Below, in pieces: positions 13,996 through 25,400 of a stretch of DNA of 64,000 nucleotides. The stretch comes from Tretioscincus oriximinensis (taxonomy: Eukaryota > Chordata > Lepidosauria > Squamata > Gymnophthalmidae). Below the pieces are notes generated by a model that was given only the letters and a program-made list of their open reading frames with translations, did no database searches and had not been told where the DNA came from. The position numbers and the translations under genes are program-made. Numbering within the stretch: the stretch's first letter is position 1; every line of letters starts with the position of its first letter. The stretch is taken from assembly GCA_022410635.1 (NCBI GenBank), contig JAJVDF010000015.1:4399859-4463858 (forward strand), written 5' to 3'.

Positions 13996-15548
13996 ACTTA
14001 ATAGACAGAGAAAAGTTGAGGGAACTCTTAGCTAATTTAAATGAATTCAAATCTCCAGGCCCAGATGAACTACATCCCAATGTACTGAAGGAACTAGCAG
14101 AAGTAATAGCAGAACCACTTGCAGTAATCTTTGAAAATTCATGGACAACAGGAGAAGTCCCAGTAGAATGGAGAAGGGCAAATGTTGTCCCTATCTTCAA
14201 AAAGGGTAACAAGGTGGAACCAGGAAACTATAGGCCTGTGAGTCTGACTTCAATACCAGGAAAGCTCCTTGAACAAGTTATAAAGCAGCATGTATGCCAG
14301 CACTTGGATAGGAATGCATGGATTTGTAACAAACAAGTCGTGCCAGACTAATCTAATTTCTTTCTATGATAGAATTACTAAATGGGTTGATCAGGGAAAT
14401 GCAGTAGACATGGTATATCTTGACTTCAGCATCTGACAAAGTATCTCGTTCCATCCTTATTGAAAAAATGGTTAAATATGGGATTGACAAAAAACAGTTA
14501 GATGGATTGAAAACTGGCTTTGTGATCGTACTCAAAGAGTGGTAATAAATGGCTGCACATCCAATTGGAAGACTGTTTCAAGTGGAGTACCACAAGTGTC
14601 TGTCCTAGGTCCAGTGCTATTTAACATATTTATAAATGATCTAGATGAAGGAATTGAAGGAAAACTCATCAAATTTGCTGATGACACGAAACTAGGCTGT
14701 GTTGCTAATACTAAACAAGATAAGAGATAGGATTCAAAAAGATCTAGACAAACTTTAACAATGGGCTGAAACTAACAGAATGGTATTTAACAGAGAGAGA
14801 TGCAAGATCCTACATCTGGGCAAAAATAATGAAAACAGCACAAATAGAATGGGAGGAATATGTTTGAGCAACAGCACAGGTGAGAAGGACCTGGGTGTTT
14901 TGGTAGATCACAGATTAACATGAGTCAGCAGTGAAGCAGTTGCAAAAAAGGAAAACACAATCCTGGGATGTATCAAGAGGAGCATAGAATCTTGCTCATG
15001 TGAAGTAATTATTCCTCTCTACAGTACTTTGGTATGACCACACTTGGAATACTGTGTTCAGTTCTGGGGGCTCCAATTTGAAAAGGACATTGATAAACTA
15101 GAGCAAGTACAAAAGAAAGTTACAAGGATGGTGAGTGGTCAGGAAACCATGTCCTATGAGGAACGGTTAAAGGACCTGGGGATGTTTAGCTTGCAAAAGA
15201 GAAGACTGAGAGGAGACTTGATAGCTGTCTACAAATATCTGAAGGGCTGTCCCAGAGCAGAGGGATCAACATTGTTCTCATTAGCACATGGAAGGACTAG
15301 AAACAATGGAATGAAACTGCAAGGGAGTAGATTTAGATTAGATATCAGAAAAAAACTTTCTAACAGTCAGGGTGATAAACCAGTGGAACAGTTTGCCACA
15401 GGAGGTGGTGAGTTCGCCTTCACTGGAAGTCTTCAAACAGAGGCTGGACAATCATTTTTCTGGGATGGTTTAATGAATCCTGCATCAAGCAAGGAGTTGG
15501 ACGTGATGACCCTGGAGGTCCCTTACAACTCTATGATTCTATTCATCT
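13996..15548 (+). pseudogene. CR1 LINE ORF2 remnant (RT to 3' end)
   Basis: About 1.55 kb of CR1 ORF2 in broken frames. FKSPGPDELHPNVLKEL and NYRPVSLTSIPGKLLE lie at the RT start. [20 protein letters not shown] and FADDTKLG (the catalytic FADD box) follow near 14590-14690, and the C-terminal YKYLKGCPRAEG...RNNGMKLQG block lies at 15220-15330. It ends at the CR1 tail tctatgattctatt. Stops and frameshifts separate the blocks, so no active protein is made. Confidence 0.85.
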
Positions 15549-16384
15549 ATCCATCCCACTTTATACCTGAAGATCCCAGTGTGGGCAAAAACCCAGAATA
15601 CAAAAGTAGACATATTAAAAACACCATTATTTGACAGGCGGGGAAATGGTGCATGTGGTAGAATTGTCACTATGAGGATTTTTACTCCCACAGTCCCTTT
15701 GCAATGATCTAAGAAGCACCAATGGACAGGGCTTTAGTTATACTGGGTCACACGGGTCTGTTGCAGCACAAGATTTGGGGTAGGGGTGCTGCTGCCTTCT
15801 GTCTTTGTTCCCCAAACGCAATTTTTAAATTCTTAATTTTGGATGTCAAGATGTTGGGAGGAGGAAAAATGCTTCCCTTCTCATGTTAGTGCTGATGCAA
15901 CATGATCAGTTGAGGGGAGTTTTTTGTTTTTTATGCTCCAAGCACCTTCAAGACTAAAATTAAGGTCTTTGAATTGGCATCAGAATAGGGACGACAGGCT
16001 AGGTAAATCAGTCTAGAAGAGAGGGGGTATCGGATGTTAGAACTAGGGGCTCTGAACTATATGCACTGGGGTGTCTGAATTATTGGTGCTGCAACCTCTC
16101 ACTATGCTTCTGATATGATGGGTGTGGGATTGTAGAGATCCTGCAAGTTCTTCCAGCATGTCCTCTCTGTCAATATTGGATGTGTATTGCTCACTTCATG
16201 CTGAACAGAAAAGGAAGACATTGAAGCAGGCTTCTTCTTGGTCACAGAGATTACAGCAGGGAAAAAAATAGCCATGAAATTAGAAGATGCTTGCTCCTTA
16301 GGAGGAAAGCTATGGCAAACCTGAGCAGCCTATTAAAAAGCTAGATGTATCAAAGGCTACTAAAATGGATCTGTTAATCCTGCT

Positions 16385-16738
16385 TCTGGGATGGAGCAAC
16401 AGGCAGGATTCCTGACATGCCATTTGCAGGGTGTCAAAAACGGTTGAAAGTTTCGCTTTCTCTTGAGATGTCCAGATTGGAGGGCCAGGTCAAACTATGG
16501 CGGGCCCCATGTGACTTATCTACATGCCACCTGCCATGCACATGCCATGACTTATCCACATGCCATGTGGATGGCAGCTCCCTATTCCAAGAGGACAACA
16601 GGTAAGGGCTTTGCCTCCTTCTCTTGATTGAAATGTCCCGGGGCAACTGGTGGGCCACTGGGTGAGGCTGGAGGCTGGACTAAATGGACTATGGCCTCAT
16701 TCACCAGGGCTCTTTTTAGGTTCTTGCCCTTCTTTCTT
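16385..16738 (+). repeat. CR1/L3-like LINE 3' fragment, interrupted
   Basis: Contains gggatggagcaacaggcagg and, after an unrelated insert with acatgccatg repeats, gcaactggtgggccactggg. Sense copy of the element seen antisense at 857. Confidence 0.6.
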
Positions 16739-17181
16739 GGCAACCCTACCTTATACCCTAATGTTGACCTGTAAACCCGACTCTATGCAGCATTTTTCAA
16801 GAGTGGGGACGGACACACACATTTCGTCTTGGAACTTTACATTTATTCAGAGCAACTGGAAAATGCAAAACATCACATGAACTGACATTCTGCCAATATC
16901 TGCATAAAGCAGCAGCACATTTTACAATACGAAATCCAAAATGACAATAATCAGGATGGTTGAAACAGAATATTAACAGATCCCGACAAAACAGACATTT
17001 GAATTCTGGTCCCCCGATCCTAGACCACAGTAGGGATTTTCAACAGGTGCAGCTTCTAATGCCTGCAGTACTTAAGGAGAAAATAACTTTTTCACCCCCA
17101 TTAAAAGTCAAAAACTCTATCCTAGATTTTATGTGGGAACCCTATTCAACAATCAAAGGTGATTTGTATTTCAGCAGCTTT

Positions 17182-17361
17182 GGCCCTGTCCCCACTGAGC
17201 CTTATTCTGGGTTATATCTCGGTACAGAGCTTGGTCATCCATATGCCAGTGAAGGCTGTGGCAGGCCCCATTCGGGGCCTGCCATAGCCTACACTAGCAT
17301 GTAGATGGCACATTCCTATTCTGAGATATAGCCAAGAAAAAGGCTCATTGGGGACGTGGCC
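17182..17361. repeat. Foldback repeat, family 1 (full)
   Basis: About 180 bp that folds on itself. The left end GGCCCTGTCCCCACTGAGCC pairs with ggctcattggggacgtggcc at the right, with the centre at ggccccattcggggcc. TTT on both sides may be a short target duplication. Confidence 0.7.
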
Positions 17362-17994
17362 TTTGAAGTATGACAGGTTCCTTATGCTTTATTAATGAAG
17401 GAAAAACTAAATTTACGATGATCTTCAAAAACGCACCAAACATAAATCTCTTCCTCATTTCCGTTAGTCTTTTAAATAATCACTAAAATGTTTATTTGTT
17501 GGGTTCAATTTGTTTCAAATCGTTGCTAGTCCTGGTTCAGGAAATTATCTTGTACGCAAATGACATCAAGGGGGAAAGATCTTTCCTTGAAAACATTGAA
17601 AGAAGAATTTCAGGAGCTGCTTTTGTACGCTCAAATGGATTTTCACAAATAGATTTCTAAAGCATGGACTCAGTCCTCTATCTTCACCTGGGCACCCTAG
17701 ACAAGTATCTATTTTCCAGCCTAGGTCTAACTGCCGTTTTCACTGTAGGAATTACTCAAAAGCCTTTCCTGCCCTCTGCTGACTAATTCAGGAAAGGACA
17801 AACAGTAGTTAGGAAAATACAGAGACAAAGCAACAGAAGACACAGTGAGGATGTGTTCAGATGAGCTTAAAGGAGTGTCCTCTGGGCAAATTTGAATCTG
17901 AAATGACTCAAAAGCTTTTTGCAAGCTTTCATCTAAACTCGGAAAAGTTGCCTCCATCATTCAGAATTTTATATCTCTGAAAGGTGTCTCTGTT

Positions 17995-18402
17995 TTGGGG
18001 GTATTTTCTCTATCACAACACTTGGACCAGGGAGCATTCCTTGAAACTGATGGGCAAAAGAGTGAGGACAGATAAAGGAAAGTATTTTTTTTCGCCTGGA
18101 GAGTCATTGGCCTGTGGAATTTATTTCCAGAAGAGGTGGCAGTAGCTAGAAGCCTGGGCAGCTTTAAGAGAGGATTATACAAGTTCATGGACATCAAGGG
18201 TATAAACAGCTACTAGGATGGATGTCTTCATACTGCCTCTGAGATGGAGTACCGTTTGCAGAGTGTCAAGAATGCCTTCTTCTGCATGAGACTGCCCAGG
18301 TGCAATTGGTGGGCCACCGCGTGAGACAAAATGCCGGACTAGATGGGCCGCGGCCTGATTCAGCAGGGCTCCTCTTATGTTCTTACTTTCTTATGTTCTA
18401 GC
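17995..18402 (+). repeat. CR1/L3-like LINE 3' end
   Basis: Sense orientation, encoding the degraded ORF2 C-terminus (WNLFPEEVA, FKRGLYKFMD type) and 3' UTR ending cttatgttcttactttcttatg. 5' truncated. Confidence 0.72.
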
Positions 18403-18654
18403 CTATGTTTACCTCCAGGTCAGGCAGCATCTGTTCAGACTATAGAGGGAGGTACCAGTTGTCAACGGTAACAAAAAAAACCAGCTTCTGGTTCCCCATC
18501 TTCTGACAGACTTTCTGTTTCTAGATTTATGGTTCTTGGTTGTATTTCTGCCTGCTTTCCTACACCTTTTCCCACAAAGACATATATTTATTGTACAAGC
18601 ATAAATAAATAAATAATTTCAGAGAAATAGCCGTGTTAGTCTAGCAGAAAATCC

Positions 18655-18777
18655 AGCAAAGGGGCTAGCAGCACTTTGAGACTAACTTGAGAAAAGTGGT
18701 TGGCATAAGCTGTCTACGAAAGCTTATGCCAACCACTTTTCTCAAGTTAGTCTCAAAGTGCTGCTAGCCCCTTTGCT
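18655..18777. repeat. Perfect palindrome, 57-bp arms
   Basis: Left arm 18655-18711 and right arm 18721-18777 are exact reverse complements with a 9-base spacer (gtctacgaa). The left flank 18618-18654 (tttcagagaaatagccgtgt...) belongs to the same repeat, and the whole sits inside an (AAAT)n tract. Related copy at 37618-37775. Confidence 0.85.
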
Positions 18778-18920
18778 AAATAAATAATATTATGATTAGA
18801 ACAATGGAAGATTAGTTAATGGTATAACTGTATTATAAATATGCTAACAGTAGAAATAGTGAATTGTTGTATGAAGTATAAAGTTAGAATGTGTAAACAA
18901 AAATGGTGGATAGTAAAAAT

Positions 18921-18979
18921 ATATCCTGCTCAAAACAATTAAGGGAACACTTTAACATAACAGTGTTTTGAGCAGTATA
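18921..18979. repeat. Tc1-like mini-remnant
   Basis: Starts tcctgctcaaaacaattaag and ends gttttgagcagta. The ends are those of a well-known vertebrate Tc1-like family, reduced to the terminal inverted repeats and flanked by TA. Confidence 0.65.
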
Positions 18980-19499
18980 TTTAGAAAACAAACTTGGAAG
19001 TTTACTTACGGTACTTCCAGAAGAGGTGTCGGTAGCTAACAGCCTGGATAGCTTTAAGGCAGGATTAGACACGTTCATGGACAAGGATGGATCTTTTGGT
19101 ACTGCCAGCAGGAGAGCAGTATCAAGGCAACAGCAATATCTTTTCGCTCCCTCCTTTTGATTTTGTTTTCCTTTGCTCACATGCCATCTGGCTACTTCTA
19201 AATAAGAGAACATAAAAGGTAATAATTTCTCTTAACTTTCTAAGTCTGATAAAGAAAAACTACCTACCTCGTTTTTATTTTTTTAATTTTTTTAACAAGC
19301 ATTTATTTAAGTGAATTCAATCAAATCCATTCCCAAAGAAATATAATCAATAATATAATCAATGACTGTTCTCATTATTCTGCATAAGTCTATACTCGTT
19401 CCATCAATTTTTAAAATCTGTTTTAAAATCCCTTCCCTCCCACCATTCGGGTCCATATTTCTTTATTATTATTCCTACTTCTAGCTATAATGAGAATAT

Positions 19500-20322
19500 C
19501 AATCTTCAATTCCTCAGCTTCTCCCCCTTTCTTTAATGATTTTTATTGGTTTTTAACAGAACTAAATATACATAACAAACAAGCAACCAAAAAACAAATA
19601 ATATACAAACAACAAACATCATCTCAACCTCCCACCACCCACTAAAACCCTGGATCAGAGTCAGAATAGGCAAGACCAAACCCTCCAATTAAACAATTAA
19701 CCTAAATTGAATTTTAGCAGGCGCTAAAACTAATATTATGTTGACATTCCGATTGCCTGATACACTTAAGTCCACTAATCTCCTCCATTTCTGTAACCAG
19801 GTGGTTTTTCCTACCTCGTTTTTAAAGGGTAGGAGAAAAAGGGCTCAAGCATCGCCAGACTCACTGACTTGCAAGGCAGCGAAACAACCAAAAAAGGGAG
19901 TTTTGGGGTTATCAGAGATTTACTGTACCAACAAGTTTGCTCCTCTTCAGGAGGATTTTAAACTAAATATCACAAGCTGGGATGAAAGCCATGGTTCTAC
20001 TAAGAATCCTGACACGCTCTTATCTCCCAAGTGTGGTAAAGAAGAGGGTGAGTCATCCGTCCTTGAAATGCTGCCAAGTTATTTTATCAGAGTGAACTTT
20101 ATTTCAGTGCCTATTATGGATATTAAAAATACTGCCTTCAAGATGGAGCAACAGGCAGAATTCGTGAAATGCTATCTCCAGGGAATTGAGAACAGGTGAA
20201 GATTTTGCCACCTTCTGTTCCAAACTGCCCAGGTGCAATTGGTGGGCCCCTGTGTGAGACAGAAGGCTGGCCTAGATGGACTCCGGCCCCATTCATCAAG
20301 GCTCCTCTTATGTTCTTATCAG
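19500..20322 (+). repeat. LINE-derived mosaic
   Basis: 19530-19740 resembles an antisense LINE 3' UTR (A/T-rich, tttttattggtttttaacag). The open frame 19738-20199 (153 codons) has a basic stretch and NKFAPLQEDF, suggestive of a LINE ORF1 start but not certain. 20140-20322 is the CR1/L3-like 3' end (gcaattggtgggcccctgtg). Confidence 0.4.
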
Positions 20323-20741
20323 TGGAAATGAAAAATTGAAAGTTACCGGTAGATTAAACTTCGCAATGTAATATTTCTATAATGATGTATAGATCAGGAA
20401 TTGAAAAAGTTACCCCTGGGGAAGGGGAAGGGAGAATTTTTGTTAAAAAAAAGCTGTCAAGATGCTAACGTATGTAATACGGTGCAAAAATTTAAAATAA
20501 ATGAATAATGTACTCTTGATGGAAAAAAGGCAATGCGCCAGAATAATCTACACAATCATGTAGATGGCAGGATTCTGTTCTGGTATAGGCCACAAGGAGG
20601 CTCAGTGGGGACAGGACTTCTGCGTCTCTGCAAAGAAAACTGAACAGTCATGTTCACAATTAACTGGCCTTCTTAACCATGGTTTACCCAACAAGAGCAA
20701 AGTGTAGTTAGATTTCTATGGCAAACCACTTCAAGATTTTA

Positions 20742-20885
20742 GGGCCTGTTCACACTGAGCCTTATCTCAGGACAGAGTTTGGACATCCACATCATTCAGG
20801 ACCTGCCATAGTCCACACTGGCACATATCTGACGCACTCCTATTACAAGATTTAATGCAGAATAATGCTCAGAAGGGACAGGACC
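20742..20885. repeat. Foldback repeat, family 1
   Basis: Diverged copy: gggcctgttcacactgagcc at the left pairs with aatgctcagaagggacaggacc at the right. Confidence 0.6.
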
Positions 20886-21289
20886 AATGATGGCTGGCCA
20901 ATGTGTTCGTGGGGTTCGGCGAACACTCAGATTAAAATCAATGATAAAATCTCCTTTCATAGAGGAGCTGCCAACAAAACAAAAAGCTCCAGGCAGCTTT
21001 TTTAATTGGCAAAAGGGGTCGCCAATCCCTGAACCAATGGGAGGGCTGCCTAGGAGGGGCTGCCGTCTCTCTCTCAGTTTCCGTAGAGGTGCCATTTTGT
21101 ACTGGCATTCAACTTGCAGACTGAGAGAGAGACCGGTAAGTGCCTCCTTCCAGCTGCTTTCCTAATTTTCCTGAGGCTGGAGGAACCTGCAGCCCTCCAG
21201 CCCCAAACTGCACCAGCCGCCACAGAGGGGACCCATTGTGTGACTGCAGTGCACAAATACTGTATTCTACGGATGCCACCACCATTGCC

Positions 21290-21444
21290 TTGTTTTAGAA
21301 GGTCCTTGAAGACTCGCCTCTTTCACCTGGACTTTGGCTGAAGAAAGGCCAGGATCAACGAGTATAACTGTTTTAATGTCCGGTATTGTTGTTTTTGATT
21401 GATGGACACCCTGAGACCTTTGGGTATAGGGCAGGGGTATATGT

Positions 21445-21445
<1 letters not shown>
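21290..21445 (+). repeat. L2-like LINE 3' end
   Basis: Contains ggtccttgaagactcgcctc, ctggactttggctgaag and the ending ctgagacctttgggtatagg. Degenerate copies of this tail are also at 30310-30480, 37264-37335, 40255-40395 and, in reverse, 63565-63625. Confidence 0.65.
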
Positions 21446-21494
<49 letters not shown>

Positions 21495-21820
21495 GAAGAA
21501 AGGAAGGAAGGAAGGAAGGAAGGAAAGAAGGAAAGAAGGAAAGAAGGAAAGAAGGAAGGAAAGAAGGAAAGAAGGAAAGAAGGAAAGAAGGAAAGAAGGA
21601 AAGAAGGAAAGAAGGAAAGAAGGAAAGAAGGAAAGAAGGAAAGAAGGAAAGAANGAAAGAAGGAAAGAAGGAAAGAAGGAAAGAAGGAAAGAAGGAAAGA
21701 AGGAAAGAAGGAAAGAAGGAAAGAAGGAAAGAAGGAAAGAAGGAAAGAAAGGAAAGAAAGGAAAGAAAGGAAAGAAAGGAAAGAAAGGAAAGAAAGGAAA
21801 GAAAGGAAAGAAGGAAGGAT
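21444..21820 (+). repeat. Long (AAGA)n / (GGAAAGAA)n microsatellite
   Basis: About 375 bp of nearly pure purine repeat, moving from AAGA units through GGAA units to AAGGAAAG and AAAGGAAAG units. It starts in the A-rich tail of an L2-like LINE end, the usual birthplace of such arrays. The long open frames here on both strands are repeat artefacts. Confidence 0.95.
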
Positions 21821-21828
21821 GATAGGAG

Positions 21829-21871
21829 GAACAAGAAACTAGTATCAGGCGCCTGCATGCAAAAAGAAACT
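21829..21871 (+). promoter_or_regulatory. Two near-consensus ISRE motifs
   Basis: GAACAAGAAACT (21829-21840) and CAAAAAGAAACT (21860-21871) each match the ISRE consensus GAAANNGAAACT at all but one fixed position. A further IRF-type core, TTTCGTTTCTC, lies at 21911-21921. All are within about 330 bp of the start codon. HERC5/6 are interferon-induced in mammals, so this fits, but the first site abuts a GA-rich microsatellite and could be chance. Confidence 0.5.
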
Positions 21872-21899
21872 CTAACGTGGTGACTCACCTGGCTACTAC

Positions 21900-22161
21900 A
21901 TGAAACCTCCTTTCGTTTCTCGGCTCCTCTCTCTGGGCCCACCCAAGGGGCAAGGCAGGGCGTGGGGACGGGGGGACTCCCGCCCAGCCTCCGTCCGTCT
22001 GTCTATCTATCCCAGCCAGCTTGAGGGGCGGGGTGGGTGGGCGTGGCCTCACGGTCGCTACCTTTCCTGATTGGCGCGATCATCTCCTCTCTTGTAGCCG
22101 CGGGGTCCGTGCGGTGCGGACGGAGGGCGAGAGGCAGAGGCTCCCAGGTCTCCCAAGCGCC
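21900..22161 (+). promoter_or_regulatory. GC-rich promoter and 5' UTR of the HERC6-like gene
   Basis: Composition changes abruptly from AT-rich to strongly GC- and CpG-rich from about 21920 to 22450, spanning exon 1. GC boxes (gaggggcgggg, gggcgtggcc) lie at 22023-22048, and an inverted CCAAT box (gattgg) near 22069. No clear TATA box is seen, consistent with a CpG-island promoter. The transcription start cannot be fixed from sequence. Confidence 0.7.
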
Positions 22162-22414
22162 ATGGCCTTGTACTGCTGGGGATCCGGCCCGTGCGGCCAA
22201 CTGGGCATGGGCCGAAGGGGCGCCTCGGAGGATCGGGGGGTCCCCTTCTGTCGGGGCCCCCAGGGCCCTGGGACGCAAGAGGTGGCGCAGGTGGCCTGCG
22301 GGGAGGGTCACTCGCTCTTCCTGTACGCCGGGGGCGGCGTGTTCTCTTGCGGGGACAACGGCCAGGGCCAGCTGGGCAGGAGGACGCGGGGCCCGGACGC
22401 CTGCTCCGTCCCAG
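22162..22414 (+). CDS. HERC6: HERC6-like exon 1 (start codon, first RCC1 blades)
   Basis: The ATG sits in a strong Kozak context (gcgccATGG) inside a GC-rich island. It encodes residues 1-84, beginning MALYCWGSG and including [10 protein letters not shown] and [13 protein letters not shown], the signature of a HERC6 N-terminus. The donor is CCAG|GTAGGG and the exon leaves phase 1. The frame stays open upstream, but this ATG is chosen because it matches the usual HERC6 start and has the best context. The open frame running on into 22620 is intron read-through. Confidence 0.9.
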
Positions 22415-25400
22415 GTAGGGGCAGGAGGGGCGGGGAGGAGGGGCGATGGAGGGAGGTGGCAGGGGCACCCATGGGTGCCCCTGGTCACCTAGACGACCCT
22501 CAGAGAGTTGCCGGGGGCTTCTGGGCGCTACGGTTGCCCCTGGAATGGCTTTCACAGCACTCGCATCTTCTTCTCTGGCCACACCTCAGTTTTAAATCCA
22601 GCTTCAGTCCACTTTTCTGAGAGAATCCCTTTTCCTGTCCCCACTGAGCCTTTACACCCTGGGCTTTACCTCGGAATAGGAGGCTGTCAGCCACAGAGCG
22701 GTGTAGGAATGCCCAGTCCCCGGCTGCATCCCCACATCACTTACTGATTCCACTATAACTGCATATTCCACAATAAAGCACCTTGGGAACTTTGTTCCAG
22801 AATATCCACGCTTTACTGTGGAGTATCCAGTTGCAGTGCAATAAACAATGGATGTGGGGACGCAGCCTTATTTATTCCAGAATATCTATGCTTTATGGTG
22901 GAATATCCAGCTATAGGGGAATAAACAAGGGATGTGGGCATGCAGCCCATTAATTGACTTCGCTTCCCCCAAATTGGACTGTCAAAGACGCCTAGGAAGG
23001 GAAAATTGATACAGGCATATTTCTCATCCCCACGTTCTTCCAGATCCCGTGTCTACTCGGGAGTCAGTCCAGTGTGCTGGACGATGTCTAGAGTCTCTCT
23101 GCCTGGTTACCCACTCCTAACTAGAGCTGCATCCCCACATCCCTTATTTATTCCACTATAATGGGATATTCCACAATAAAGCATGGATATTCTGGAATAA
23201 ATCAGCCCACACAGTGCTTTATTGCGGAATAGACAACTACGGTGGTATAATGAAGTGATGTGTGGGTGCAGTTTAGGGTCCTGATCGGCCGGAGAGGAGC
23301 AAGGCAGGGATCGTCTCTGGGAAAATGGAAGATCAAGAAGGAATCTTTGATTTCCCTTTCAATTATTTCAACATTCTGCAGCCGCCCCATGTTGAGTTAG
23401 TGGGTCAGTTTATGGGATGCCAGTGAGCCCCTTCGGCCATCTCCTCCTCCAACCGTTCCGAGATGCTCTTATTCCACGTGAACTTCAATCCAGCTTCAAT
23501 CCACTTTCAGAATGGAAAAACAGTACAGAGCTTCAACTAAACTAAAGGGGGCTTTTAATTCTCAGTGTTGGTTCTTCTCAGTGTTGGTTCTGTCCCCCGG
23601 AACTTTAGTCTGGGTCATATCTCGGGACAGGGCTTGGCCACCCACATGCCAGTGTAGGCTATGGCAGGCTATGGCTGCTGCCCTTTCTGCAGATGTTATT
23701 TCATCTCTGGCGTCTGCAAAGCGTCCTGCTTTTCTTTTAATGATGCTGCGTGAATTAAGCGATGGGAGAAAACAGGGTTCTCTGAATTGTGATGTTTTCT
23801 GAATTGAAGCTTCCACCGCGACNTCATTCATTTGCTTTTTGACTTTCGCTTTCCATTTCCTAGCCGGTGTTTGGCTCATCTGCCTCCTACTTAAACACTT
23901 TCGATTGCGTTTTCCTTTTTATGCCTTATCTAACCACCAGGGGGCGCTGCTATATTGATAGCTGAGCTTCGACTTCTTGCCTAAGTCAGGGCTTCCCAGC
24001 TCCGTCCAGAATTGCCATTTTAAAAAACAACAGACAGAGAGCTGCAGCTTTAACGGGCGTTTAAAAGAGGAAATTTTAGCAGGTGCATCCAGTAATGCCT
24101 GCAACATCTGCTGAAATTCCCTGCTATCCACACTCATTAAAGCTGGAACTCTCTTTTTTATTCTTTTTATGACAATCCTACACCTATCATAAATTTAAAA
24201 TTTAAGCCCCTTTGGTATGCCTGCAGAACTTTAAGCTGATGCATGCAAAATAGCATTCCATTGGTTCAGCCTAGTATTAAGAANATAAGAACATAAGAAG
24301 AGCCATACTGGATCAGGCCACAGCCCATCGAGTCCAGCATTCTGTGTCACACAAAGGCCCACCAGATGCACCTGGGCAGTCCGAACAGAGGAAAGCAAAA
24401 TATGCTGCTCCTGTTCGTGACTCCCTGCAAATGGTATTTCAAAAGTCCTGCCTGTTGCTCCATCCCGGAGGCTACATCCAGACAACTATCTTAGTATCCA
24501 TTTATACCTTTAGTGTCCATAAACCTNTCTAGTCCTGTCTTGAAACTAGTATTGATCCGAGAGCTTTCTCATCTTAGATGCGTTCTGCATGCAAACACAC
24601 TCAGAAAGATGATAATGCGTGTTCCTCATTGCCTTTTCAATAGCGCATGCGCACAAAGCGTACTTCATGACACTAGGCGGCCCTATGGTTGCCATATTCT
24701 GGCAACCCAAAACCGGGACGGGGGTGGGGTGGGGNGCGCATGCGCACATACGGACGCTTGTAAGGAGACAGGCAAAACCTCTTCTGCCTGTCTCACCACA
24801 AGGGTCCGTGTGTGCGCGCGCACGCACTTGCTCCTTTGCTGGAGGCGGGATTTTGCNCTGCTCTAGCAAGCGGGCCGCCAACTCGCCTGCAGCAGCGGAG
24901 CAAAAACGCTTGTGTTTGTGACAGGAGGGCAGAGCTGCCNTCCTGTCAGAAACCCAGGCGTTTGTGCTCTACTGGAGGTGAGTTGGCTTTGCCTGAGAGC
25001 AGGGCGAAACCCCGCCTCCAGCCTAGGAGCAGCGACGGCGCGCTCCGAGGGTCCTCCCAGGACCCCGGAAAGCGTTGCGCGCGCTGCAGCCATCAGTGCT
25101 GACAGCTGCTTTTCCTTTAAAATCCCGCCTTTTTACATTCCCCGATGCAGCATCGGGGAATGTAAAAAGNCGGGATTTTGCCTTAAAACCCGGAGGGGAC
25201 TATATTTTAGTCCCCAAAACCGGGTTTGTCCCGGTTTACCGGGACGTATGGCAACCCTAGGCGGCCCCCAAACTAGGAATTTGCTCATAGGGTGTTTTTT
25301 TTTAATTATAGTCCGACCCTCCAATGGTCTGAGGAACAGTGAACTTCCCCCCCTGTTTAATAAGTTTGAGGATCCCTGTTCTATATTACCAGGGGATGCC

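Noticed and set aside
19738..20199. 153-codon frame as a possible host gene
   Set aside because: No splice sites or family match; its 3' part is a CR1/L3-like LINE end and its start resembles a LINE ORF1.
1..21400. Possible upstream HERC5 or other neighbouring gene
   Set aside because: All frames with recognisable motifs belong to LINEs or SINEs; no RCC1 or HECT motif and no paired splice sites were found.
21373..21942. Long open frames on both strands (Ser/Phe and Lys/Arg/Glu repeats)
   Set aside because: Produced by the GA-rich microsatellite; no start context, no conservation.
22003..22582. Long minus-strand frames opposite exon 1
   Set aside because: High GC content removes stop codons; these are shadows of the promoter and exon.
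22021..22620. 199-codon frame covering exon 1
   Set aside because: Only 22162-22414 matches HERC6. The part after the GTAGGG donor is intron and the part before the ATG is 5' UTR.
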